Of a stretch of 8,583 bases of DNA, positions 1 to 5,913 are shown piece by piece. Made by a program: the position numbers and the translations under genes. The DNA is from an uncultured Chloroflexota bacterium (GTDB lineage Bacteria > Chloroflexota > Limnocylindria > Limnocylindrales > Limnocylindraceae). Numbering within the stretch: position 1 is the stretch's first letter; every line of letters starts with the position of its first letter. The stretch covers positions 1 to 8,583 of the forward strand of contig CAIJIA010000115.1 of NCBI GenBank assembly GCA_903820655.1, given 5' to 3'. The notes below the pieces were generated by a model. It was not told the origin of the DNA and did no database searches. It saw nothing but the letters and a program-made list of their open reading frames with translations.

Positions 1-294
1 ATCATCACCGACTCCTTCGGTCGCCCGTGGCGCCTCGGCATCACCGACGTGGCGATCGGCGTGGCTGGCATTGCGGCGCTCGAAGACTTGCGCGGTAAGC
101 CCGACGCCGATGGGCGCACGATGGCCGCAACGGTCCGCGCCGTCGCGGACCAGATCGCCGCTACCGCCGAACTCGCCCTTGGGAAGACTGCCCGTCGTCC
201 TCTCGCGCTGATCCGCGGCGCGCACCCGCAGGTCGCCGAGGATGGGAGCGCCAGATCGAGCCTGATGCCCCCCGATTGGGATCTCTTCCGCTAA
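1..294 (+). CDS. cofE: Coenzyme F420-0:L-glutamate ligase, C-terminal part (start lies outside the window)
   Basis: The frame is open from base 1 and ends at TAA 292-294, giving the last 97 residues. The segment begins IITDSFGRPWRLG, continues TDVAIGVAGIAALEDLRG with a D..GR that follows, then has an ALIRG strand, and closes with GSARSSLMPPDWDLFR. These are the conserved C-terminal blocks of the CofE/FbiB N-terminal domain, which adds gamma-linked glutamates to F420-0 using GTP in the cytoplasm. The protein stops right after the DLFR block, so the nitroreductase-like domain fused to this ligase in mycobacterial FbiB is absent and this is the stand-alone form. It shows that the organism makes the deazaflavin F420. 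There are 39 bases between its stop and trxB, which has its own promoter, so the two need not be co-transcribed. The family assignment is strong; the missing N-terminus cannot be judged. Confidence 0.9.
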   Translation: MITDSFGRPWRLGITDVAIGVAGIAALEDLRGKPDADGRTMAATVRAVADQIAATAELALGKTARRPLALIRGAHPQVAEDGSARSSLMPPDWDLFR

Positions 295-321
295 GCGACC
301 TGCCCATATTTGCGGGGGGCG

Positions 322-327
322 TAGAAT
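322..327 (+). promoter_or_regulatory. Putative -10 element of trxB, leaderless geometry
   Basis: TAGAAT lies at 322-327, and exactly six bases (328-333) separate it from the trxB ATG. Transcription would start at or next to the A of the ATG, leaving no room for a ribosome binding site. No good TTGACA-like -35 is visible at 16-18 bp. A run of six G lies at 314-319. The same hexamer and spacing recur before the DUF971 gene, which is the main support. Confidence 0.65.
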
Positions 328-333
328 CCGCCC

Positions 334-1380
334 ATGGCAAACACAGAGACCCCCAAGGGATTCGGGCTGGCGATCGACTTCGGTGCGGTGGCCCCCGCAC
401 CTGACCCCGCCGTCGCCACCACCACATCAACCGCCCCAACAGAGGCAAAACTGCTGATTCTCGGCTCTGGTCCGGCCGGCCTTACGGCGGCGATCTATGC
501 CGCTCGCGCCGGTCTCGCACCGATCGTGATCGGCGGATATGCCCCTGGTGGCCAGCTGATGCTGACCAGCGAGGTGGAAAACTTTCCTGGCTTCCCCGAC
601 GGCATCGACGGCCCAGAGCTAATGGCCAAGATGCGCGCGCAGGCCGAGCGCTTCGGCTCGATCATGGTGGACCAGGATGTTGATCGTGTTGACCTCAGCG
701 CTCAGCCTCACCGAGTGTGGAGTGCTGGTCGAGAATTCCGCGCCGAGGCGATCATTGTCGCAACTGGTGCATCGGCGCTCTGGCTCGGACTCGAGTCCGA
801 GACCCGCCTTCGTGGTCGTGGCGTCAGCGCCTGCGCAACCTGCGACGGCTTCTTCTTCAAGGGGCAAGAGGTTGTCGTGGTGGGTGGTGGCGACACCGCC
901 CTCGAAGAGGCGCTCTTCCTGACGCGCTTCGCAACCAAGGTGCATCTCGTGCATCGCCGCGAAACCTTCCGCGCCAGCAAGATCATGATCTCGCGCGTTG
1001 AAGCCCATCCATTGATTCAGCTGCATATGAACCGAGAAGTCATTGAGGTGCTCGGCGAGAAGAGCACAGAGGCGGTGATGCTGCGCGACACCACCCCTGG
1101 CGCAACGGGCGCACCCGAGCGACTCGCTACGGGAGGGCTCTTCGTTGCAATCGGCCATAAGCCGAACACGGCACTCCTTGGTGGTGCGCTCCCCGTTGAT
1201 GCTGCGGGCTACCTGCAGCTTGAGAGCGACACGACTGCCTCGCAGATTGACGGCGTATTCATTGCCGGTGACGTGCACGACCACAGGTATCGCCAGGCGG
1301 TCACCGCCGCAGGTGATGGCTGCCGCGCCGCACTCGACGCCGAGCGCTGGCTCGCGGAGCGCGACGCCTCGGGGTCGTAG
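334..1380 (+). CDS. trxB: Thioredoxin reductase (NADPH, FAD-dependent)
   Basis: This 348-residue flavoprotein would pass electrons from NADPH through FAD and a redox disulfide to thioredoxin. The FAD-binding GSGPAG lies at residues 44-49, the redox-active CATC at 167-170 followed by DG, the NADPH-binding GGGDTA at 184-189 with HRR at 207-209 (the phosphate-reading element of NADPH enzymes), and the C-terminal FAD block GVFIAGDV near 307-314 followed by YRQ. About 36 Ala/Pro/Thr-rich residues precede the first beta-strand, compared with a handful in the 321-residue E. coli enzyme. The next in-frame ATG falls beyond the FAD motif, and the promoter spacing supports ATG 334, so the extension is probably real. 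The stop codon TAG is followed at once by the GTG start of the histidine kinase in the same frame. Function is close to certain; the role of the extension is unknown. Confidence 0.95.
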   Translation: MANTETPKGFGLAIDFGAVAPAPDPAVATTTSTAPTEAKLLILGSGPAGLTAAIYAARAGLAPIVIGGYAPGGQLMLTSEVENFPGFPDGIDGPELMAKMRAQAERFGSIMVDQDVDRVDLSAQPHRVWSAGREFRAEAIIVATGASALWLGLESETRLRGRGVSACATCDGFFFKGQEVVVVGGGDTALEEALFLTRFATKVHLVHRRETFRASKIMISRVEAHPLIQLHMNREVIEVLGEKSTEAVMLRDTTPGATGAPERLATGGLFVAIGHKPNTALLGGALPVDAAGYLQLESDTTASQIDGVFIAGDVHDHRYRQAVTAAGDGCRAALDAERWLAERDASGS

Positions 1381-2121
1381 GTGCCACACCGCGATGAGGA
1401 GATCGCCCTCATTGACACGGCACGTGCCGAACTGCTCTCCCTCGTAACTCACGAGCTACGAACACCACTCGCCGTACTAAGTGCCTACGTCGAGCTGCTC
1501 TCCGACGCAGCGACTGGAGCCTCGCCCGCAAAACCGGCCGACCTCGCCGCCTGGCGAGAGGCGGCGATGCAGCAGGTTGGCCGCCTTAACCTCCAGATTG
1601 ATTCGATTCTCACAGCGGCGCGACCTGGCTCAAGCTTGCCGCTGCAGCCTGCGCCGATGAACCTCGGCGAGATCACTGGTGAAGTGATCCGGGAGATGGC
1701 ACCACTCCTGCGCAACCACTCACTTCGTTGGGAGGAGCCAGAGTCGCCGATCATTGTGCTTGCCGACGAGAGCCGCTTTCGACAGGTCCTCGGCCACCTC
1801 CTCGAAAATGAGGCGAAGTACGCGCCGGTCGGCGAGCCGGTTTCGATTGGCTGCTGGGTTCGCGATGGTCGTGCCGAGCTCTACCTCACCGACGACGGGG
1901 TGGGGATCCCGCGCGAGGATTGGGAGGAGATCTTCGAGGCGTTTGTACGCCGCACGCAGCGTCCTTCTGCAAGCGGCTCGGGGATCGGCCTGTACGCGGC
2001 ACGTCGCCTCATGGGGGCGATGGGGGGTGAGATCAAGATTGAGCCAAACGGATTCGGGGGGAGCCGATTCCTTCTTACGCTTCCACTTGTCACCGCATCT
2101 CACGGCATACTTCCCTCATGA
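1381..2121 (+). CDS. Sensorless cytoplasmic histidine kinase
   Basis: The 246-residue protein consists of a HisKA and a HATPase_c domain and nothing else: no membrane segment, HAMP or PAS domain. The phosphoacceptor is H24 in SLVTHELRTPL. The N box reads HLLENEAKY; it keeps the ATP/Mg-binding Asn (N143) but has His and Glu where Asn and Ala are usual. The G1 box DDGVGIP is at 171-177, the F-box region is FEAFV near 185-189, and the G2 box GSGIGL is at 199-204. GTG 1381 directly follows the trxB stop and is the only plausible start: there is no in-frame ATG before the H box, which begins only about 20 residues in. Translation probably restarts after trxB. The gene overlaps the response regulator by ATGA at 2118-2121, marking them as cognate partners. 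What it senses is not visible; a PhoR-like role with PhoU is possible, as is a redox role with TrxB. Confidence 0.88.
   Translation: MPHRDEEIALIDTARAELLSLVTHELRTPLAVLSAYVELLSDAATGASPAKPADLAAWREAAMQQVGRLNLQIDSILTAARPGSSLPLQPAPMNLGEITGEVIREMAPLLRNHSLRWEEPESPIIVLADESRFRQVLGHLLENEAKYAPVGEPVSIGCWVRDGRAELYLTDDGVGIPREDWEEIFEAFVRRTQRPSASGSGIGLYAARRLMGAMGGEIKIEPNGFGGSRFLLTLPLVTASHGILPS
2106..2111 (+). promoter_or_regulatory. Possible internal -10 element for the response regulator
   Basis: CATACT lies within the 3' end of the kinase gene, again exactly six bases before an ATG (2118), matching the geometry upstream of trxB, DUF971, CYTH and ppx. Upstream lie TTGTCAC (2087-2093) and ATCTCAC (2097-2103), a loose direct repeat 10 bp apart. 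The regulator could therefore be made from a leaderless internal transcript as well as by coupling to the kinase. The hexamer is weaker than the others, so confidence is low. Confidence 0.35.
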
Positions 2122-2828
2122 GTACTGCAACGTCAGTCACCCCTCTCGCGATCTTGGTCGTAGATGACGACCCCGCGCTCGTTGGCGCGATCTCGGCCCT
2201 GCTGACGGCTGGCGACTACACGGTTCACGCCGCCTATAACGGCGTGGAGGCAGTTGAAACCTTCGATGCGACGAAGCCAGCCCTAGTGCTCCTTGACCTC
2301 GCCATGCCTGGCCGCGATGGGCTCAACGTCATTCACGAGATCCGCACCCGCAGCGCCACGCCAATCATCGTGTTGACCGGCGAGTCTGATGAGACGGCGA
2401 AGGTCGACGCCCTGGACGCTGGCGCCGATGACTACGTCACGAAGCCGTTCGGCCGCCAGGAGCTCCTCGCCCGCGTTCGCGCCGCTCTGCGACGTGGCGG
2501 TGAGCCGGCTGACGGTTCCGCTCGTGACCGCACCATTGTTGGCGCTGCCGGCCTACGTATCGACATCAGCCGACACGAGGTGCATGTTGGGACACGGCTC
2601 CTCGCTCTCACCAAGACGGAGTTCAACATCTTGGAGGCCCTCGCCTCAGTGAAGGGTCGCGTTGTGACGCAGCAGCGACTCCTCGTTGCCGCCTGGCCGA
2701 ATAAGGCAACCCCTGATCCGCTCCTCCTGAAACCCCACGTGGCACGCCTGCGCAGCAAACTCGAAGAGGCTGGTGGCCCGCTCCCAGAGTCCGTCCGCGG
2801 GGTTGGCTACCGACTCGGTGGCGTCTAG
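2118..2828 (+). CDS. OmpR/PhoB-family response regulator
   Basis: The 236-residue protein is a DNA-binding transcription regulator controlled by phosphorylation. The receiver domain spans about residues 11-122, with the acidic triad at D16-D18, phosphoacceptor D60 in VLLDLAMPG, switch Thr T87 (IVLTGES) and K109 in YVTKPF. A short linker follows, then a winged-helix domain from about 136 to 233 with LTKTEFNIL, the recognition-helix region KPHVARLRSKL, and the C-terminal hairpin VRGVGYRL. All catalytic receiver residues are present. The ATG overlaps the kinase stop as ATGA, so the kinase is its likely phosphodonor. Targets cannot be read from the protein. The adjacent polyphosphate genes and a PHO-box-like array 30 bp downstream of its stop make a PhoP/PhoB role attractive, but KdpE-like regulators have the same architecture, so no gene symbol is given. 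Confidence 0.93.
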   Translation: MSTATSVTPLAILVVDDDPALVGAISALLTAGDYTVHAAYNGVEAVETFDATKPALVLLDLAMPGRDGLNVIHEIRTRSATPIIVLTGESDETAKVDALDAGADDYVTKPFGRQELLARVRAALRRGGEPADGSARDRTIVGAAGLRIDISRHEVHVGTRLLALTKTEFNILEALASVKGRVVTQQRLLVAAWPNKATPDPLLLKPHVARLRSKLEEAGGPLPESVRGVGYRLGGV

Positions 2829-2849
2829 CCGACACGCCCGGCGCTCCTC

Positions 2850-2877
2850 GTTCGTGCGCGCTCATCTGGCGTTTACC
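2850..2877 (+). promoter_or_regulatory. PHO-box-like direct repeats upstream of DUF971-ppk
   Basis: Three related 7-mers follow each other with 10- and 11-bp periods: GTTCGTG (2850-2856), GCTCATC (2860-2866) and GTTTACC (2871-2877). Compared with the Streptomyces PhoP repeat unit GTTCACC they have 3, 2 and 1 mismatches. The 11-base unit at 2860-2870, GCTCATCTGGC, matches the extended unit GTTCACCCGGC at 8 of 11 positions. The last repeat ends nine bases before the -10 at 2887, where an OmpR/PhoB-family activator would replace a -35. Binding by the neighbouring regulator is inference; the repeats are degenerate. Confidence 0.4.
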
Positions 2878-2886
2878 TACGAACCC

Positions 2887-2892
2887 TAGAAT
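2887..2892 (+). promoter_or_regulatory. Putative -10 element of DUF971-ppk operon, leaderless geometry
   Basis: TAGAAT at 2887-2892 is identical to the trxB hexamer and also ends exactly six bases before an ATG (2899). No -35 consensus stands at 17 bp; PHO-box-like repeats occupy that region instead. The 70-base gap after the response regulator (2829-2898) holds no evident terminator hairpin. Confidence 0.65.
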
Positions 2893-2898
2893 CCTCTT

Positions 2899-3240
2899 AT
2901 GCAGGAACCAACACAGGGAGCCCCCGTCGCCATTCGCATTCTCCGGGAGCAGCAGCGCCTTGAGCTGGATTGGCGCGATGGTCACGTGAGCGTCTATGAG
3001 GCGACTCCGCTGCGATGGCTCTGCCCATGCGCCTACTGCCGCGGTGAGGCTGGTCTCCCCGGCTGGCTTGACGCCAATCCAACCCTCAGCCCAAGCCAGA
3101 CGAGGCTTGAGGGCGGCGAAATGGTTGGCAGCTATGCGCTCTGCCTCTTCTGGGGCGACGGCCACCGGACCGGCTACTACACCTGGTCGCTGCTGCGTCA
3201 GCGCTGCTCCTGCGCTCCGTGCATGAGTGCCCCGCGATGA
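2899..3240 (+). CDS. DUF971 (GBBH-like N-terminal domain) protein with two CxCxxC motifs
   Basis: This is a 113-residue protein with the DUF971 signature: LRWLCPCAYCRGE at about 38-50, VGSYAL at about 76-81, and WGDGHRTGYYTW at about 85-96. The fold is shared with the N-terminal domain of gamma-butyrobetaine hydroxylase and the C-terminal region of the plant Fe-S scaffold HCF101, which is why a role in metal or Fe-S handling is often suggested. Cysteines C42, C44 and C47 form CPCAYC, and C103, C105 and C108 form a second, matching CSCAPC at the C-terminus; C82 is additional. The sequence suggests metal binding but does not show which metal. The ATG is fixed by the upstream -10 spacing, and the stop overlaps the ppk start as ATGA, so the two proteins are translationally coupled. 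No enzymatic function is assigned. Confidence 0.85.
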   Translation: MQEPTQGAPVAIRILREQQRLELDWRDGHVSVYEATPLRWLCPCAYCRGEAGLPGWLDANPTLSPSQTRLEGGEMVGSYALCLFWGDGHRTGYYTWSLLRQRCSCAPCMSAPR

Positions 3241-5276
3241 CGCTCGGAGTCAGTCGTGAGCTCTCACTCCTCGCCTTCAATGCGCGCGTTTTGACTGAGG
3301 CGTCAAACAGCAAGCGGCCGCTCCTTGATCGCTTCCGCTTCCTTGGCATCGTCGCATCGAACATCGACGAGTTCTACGGCGTGCGCGTTGCCGGTATTCG
3401 AGATCAACAGGTCGCTGGCGTACGCACTCCTGGACCTGACGGCCGAACTCCCGACGTGCAACTAGCTCTGATTCGCGAGGCGAGCGACCTCCTTACCGAA
3501 TCCGCACAGGAGAGTTGGAGTGCGCTCATCAAGGAGTTGCGCAGCGCTGGGTTGCCGCTCCGACGGTGGGCTGACCTTGATGCCGCCGAGCAGTCAATCC
3601 TCACCGAGCGATTCACGCGAGAGATCTTCCCCGTGCTGACTCCCCTCGCCGTTGACTCACGCCACCCGTTTCCGCTCATTAGCTCGCTCAGCCTTTCGCT
3701 CGCGATACGACTCCGCGCACATGGCGACGAGGAAATTTCACTGGCGCGCGTAAAGGTGCCGACAATCCTTGGGCGCATAGTGCAATTTGGTAACGGCGAC
3801 TGGATCCTGATGGAAGAACTGATCTTCGCCCACCTTGACCTGCTCTTCCCTGGCACAGAGATCCTTGACGCACATCTATTCCGGGTCACTCGCGACGCCG
3901 ACCTTGACACCGTTGAGGAGGAGGCGGACGATCTTCTTGAGGCAATCGAGGAGGGGCTCAGGCAACGTCGGTTCGGCAGCGTGGTGCGGCTAGAGGTTGG
4001 CACCGAGTTGCCAAGCGATCTGCTTGCGATGCTCTTGGCGGGTCTTGAGATTAGCCAAAGCGAGGTGCAGGTTGTGGCGGGGACCCTTGACCTCTCCGTC
4101 GCGCTGCAGGTTGCGAGCCTCCCCCGCCCAGACCTGCGTGCTCCACGTTGGCAGCCGGTTGCGCCATCGCGCATCACTGCGAGTAGGTCAGACGCTTCAC
4201 CCAACGGCGACATCTTCAAAGTCATTGCCGAGGGTGACCTGCTGGTTCACCATCCGTACGACAGTTTTGAGGCGAGCGTCGATCAGTTATTCGCACAGGC
4301 AGCCGATGATCCTGATGTGCTCTCCATCCGCTCCACCCTCTATCGCACAGGGGCAACTTCGAGCATCCCCGCACACCTAATCCGCGCCGCCCAGGCGGGC
4401 AAGGAGGTTGTGGTGCTCGTTGAGCTGAAAGCCCGCTTTGACGAGGCGGCGAACATCGAGTGGGCACGACGACTCGAAGAGGCGGGTGCGCACGTGGTCT
4501 ACGGTGTGATGGGCCTCAAGACGCACTGCAAGGCAACGCTGATCACACGACGAGAGGGCTCCTCAATTCACCGCTATGTGCACCTCTCCACGGGCAACTA
4601 CAACCCGAAAACGGCTCGCGGCTACACCGACATCGGCCTCTTCACCATCAACGATGCAATTGGCACCGATGTGGGGGTCCTCTTCAACTTCCTGACTGGT
4701 GCCGCACGCGCCTCGGCGTACAAGCGCATCCTCGTCGCACCGGCATACCTGCGCAGCGAGATCAAGGGGCGAATTGATCGTCTCGCCGATCTTGCTCGAG
4801 GCGGCGCTGAGGCCTCCATCACAATCAAGGTAAACGCGCTGATTGATCCCGAGATGATTGCGACCCTCGACCGCGCCGCCGAGGCCGGTGTCTCCATTGA
4901 CCTGATCGTTCGTGGCATGTGTGGCCTCCTGCCAAACCCGGAGCGCCATGGGGATCGCCTGCGGATTCGTTCCGTCATCGGTGACTACCTTGAGCACAGC
5001 CGCATCTACCGCTTCTCGGGTCCTGAGGGGGTGGAGCTTTTCGCGGGGAGTGCGGACCTGATGGAGCGAAACCTAGACCGTCGCGTCGAGGTGCTCTTCC
5101 CTCTCGAAGAGCGCGAAGTACGCCGCAAGGTTGATGAGATCCTCGCCGCACTGCTCGCCGATACCGCAAACGCCTGGGAGTTAAAGCCAGACGGAGCCTG
5201 GGAGCGCCTTGTGGACACGGGCAGCTCATCATTTGAAACCTTGCGACAGGTGGCAATCGCCGCATCTCAGGCATAA
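3237..5276 (+). CDS. ppk: Polyphosphate kinase 1
   Basis: The 679-residue enzyme (E. coli PPK1 has 688) reversibly transfers the gamma-phosphate of ATP to inorganic polyphosphate. The N-terminal domain begins SRELSLLAFNARVL and contains RFLGIVASNIDEFYGVRV; the middle domain carries PVLTPLAVDSRHPFP. The two phospholipase-D-like C-terminal domains hold both conserved catalytic histidines: H430 in GLKTHCKA, matching the autophosphorylated His435 of E. coli, and H587 in DYLEHSRIYRF, matching His592; the 157-residue separation is identical. HLSTGNYNPKTA follows the first histidine, and the closing block has LMERNLDRRVEVLFP. ATG 3237 is chosen because it overlaps the DUF971 stop (ATGA) and places SRELS at the usual distance from the N-terminus; an in-frame GTG at 3219 would sit inside the upstream gene. 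The enzyme looks intact. It is probably transcribed from the DUF971 promoter and so possibly under phosphate control. Confidence 0.97.
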   Translation: MTLGVSRELSLLAFNARVLTEASNSKRPLLDRFRFLGIVASNIDEFYGVRVAGIRDQQVAGVRTPGPDGRTPDVQLALIREASDLLTESAQESWSALIKELRSAGLPLRRWADLDAAEQSILTERFTREIFPVLTPLAVDSRHPFPLISSLSLSLAIRLRAHGDEEISLARVKVPTILGRIVQFGNGDWILMEELIFAHLDLLFPGTEILDAHLFRVTRDADLDTVEEEADDLLEAIEEGLRQRRFGSVVRLEVGTELPSDLLAMLLAGLEISQSEVQVVAGTLDLSVALQVASLPRPDLRAPRWQPVAPSRITASRSDASPNGDIFKVIAEGDLLVHHPYDSFEASVDQLFAQAADDPDVLSIRSTLYRTGATSSIPAHLIRAAQAGKEVVVLVELKARFDEAANIEWARRLEEAGAHVVYGVMGLKTHCKATLITRREGSSIHRYVHLSTGNYNPKTARGYTDIGLFTINDAIGTDVGVLFNFLTGAARASAYKRILVAPAYLRSEIKGRIDRLADLARGGAEASITIKVNALIDPEMIATLDRAAEAGVSIDLIVRGMCGLLPNPERHGDRLRIRSVIGDYLEHSRIYRFSGPEGVELFAGSADLMERNLDRRVEVLFPLEEREVRRKVDEILAALLADTANAWELKPDGAWERLVDTGSSSFETLRQVAIAASQA

Positions 5277-5277
5277 T
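5272..5277 (+). promoter_or_regulatory. Putative -10 element of the CYTH gene, overlapping the ppk stop
   Basis: CATAAT at 5272-5277 includes the ppk stop codon TAA (5274-5276) and ends exactly six bases before ATG 5284. The CYTH gene can thus be transcribed alone as a leaderless mRNA as well as by readthrough from ppk. No convincing -35 is seen. Confidence 0.55.
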
Positions 5278-5283
5278 CTCGCT

Positions 5284-5913
5284 ATGGAGCGTGAGTTGAA
5301 ATTCCTTCTCGATCACGCTCACATCCCTGCACTCCCCAGCGGCTACCGGGCGGCCGAACTGCAGCCAACCCTTCACCTCCTTGACGAGTACCTGGACTAT
5401 CGCGGCCAAGTTCTCGCCGCTGGCTGGCGGCTACGACGCCGCCGAGCCGATGGCGCAGCGTTGCGCTACACGCTCAAATCCGTGCGAACCGTTGGCACCT
5501 CAGGACCGCTGAGTGAGCGGATAGAGATCGAGCGCACCCCAGAGCAAACCGAAGAACTCCCATCGGAGATTGTCGCAACGCTTGCGGAGGCTGGCGTTGA
5601 CGTTGCCCATGTGCTTGATCGCCTACAGCCGTACCTCACACTTCGCCAGGAGCGCCAACCGGTAGCGCTCTCGAATAGCGACGGGGAGTTCGCGCTGCTC
5701 AGCCTAGACGAGGTACGCGCGGTCGCACCAACACCTGAGGGAGAGCGACGCTGGACGGAGCTTGAGATTGAGTTCCTGAATACCGCTACGCCAGAAGCTC
5801 GCGATCGCGCGACTCGTGAACTCACGGCATGGCTTGCTGCGCAACCGGGGGTTACGGTCGGTGGCGAATCGAAGGTTGAGCGAGCGGCGCGGCTCCTCTC
5901 GATCTCGATCTAA
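5284..5913 (+). CDS. CYTH-domain protein, probable tri/polyphosphate-binding phosphatase
   Basis: The 209-residue protein is a single CYTH (triphosphate tunnel metalloenzyme) domain. The signature ExExK is E2, E4, K6 in MERELKF, which fixes the start at ATG 5284; a longer in-frame reading from GTG 5209 would lie in ppk. The later tunnel residues are also present: YLDYR at 37-40, a WRLRRRR strand at 48-54, LRYTLKSV with K65, the RIEIE strand at 79-83, basic residues near 121-124, ELEIEF at 159-164 and K197 near the end. Such residues line an eight-stranded barrel that coordinates a triphosphate chain with divalent metal. Family members include inorganic triphosphatases, thiamine triphosphatases and class IV adenylate cyclases. 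There is no C-terminal CHAD domain. Its position between ppk and ppx favours action on inorganic tri- or polyphosphate; the exact substrate is inferred. Confidence 0.88.
   Translation: MERELKFLLDHAHIPALPSGYRAAELQPTLHLLDEYLDYRGQVLAAGWRLRRRRADGAALRYTLKSVRTVGTSGPLSERIEIERTPEQTEELPSEIVATLAEAGVDVAHVLDRLQPYLTLRQERQPVALSNSDGEFALLSLDEVRAVAPTPEGERRWTELEIEFLNTATPEARDRATRELTAWLAAQPGVTVGGESKVERAARLLSISI
5910..5913. other. Interlocked convergent stop codons, CYTH and ppx
   Basis: The four bases CTAA hold TAA for the CYTH gene on the plus strand (5911-5913) and TAG for ppx on the minus strand (5912-5910). The genes overlap tail to tail by four bases, leaving no space for a bidirectional terminator, so the 3' ends of the two transcripts should be complementary. 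Confidence 0.9.

Noticed and set aside
619..1452. Long minus-strand open frame (277 codons) opposite trxB
   Set aside because: It lies wholly opposite trxB and the kinase start, its translation shows no recognisable domain, and the plus-strand frame carries all the FAD, CATC and NADPH motifs.
2829..2898. Intrinsic terminator between the response regulator and DUF971
   Set aside because: No GC-rich hairpin followed by a T run is present in these 70 bases; the only signals are the repeats and the -10.
2623..3165. Minus-strand open frame spanning the response regulator end and DUF971
   Set aside because: It covers two genes with clear family motifs on the plus strand and has no recognisable domain itself.
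3219..3236. GTG 3219 as ppk start
   Set aside because: It adds six residues (MHECPA) inside the DUF971 gene. ATG 3237 overlaps the DUF971 stop as ATGA and puts the SRELS block at its normal distance from the N-terminus.
3404..4225. Minus-strand open frame (273 codons) opposite ppk
   Set aside because: The product is a Ser/Arg-rich low-complexity sequence typical of a shadow frame, and the conserved PPK frame explains the region.
5209..5283. GTG 5209 as start of the CYTH gene
   Set aside because: It would place 25 extra residues before the ExExK motif, which in this family is at the very N-terminus, and would lie inside ppk.
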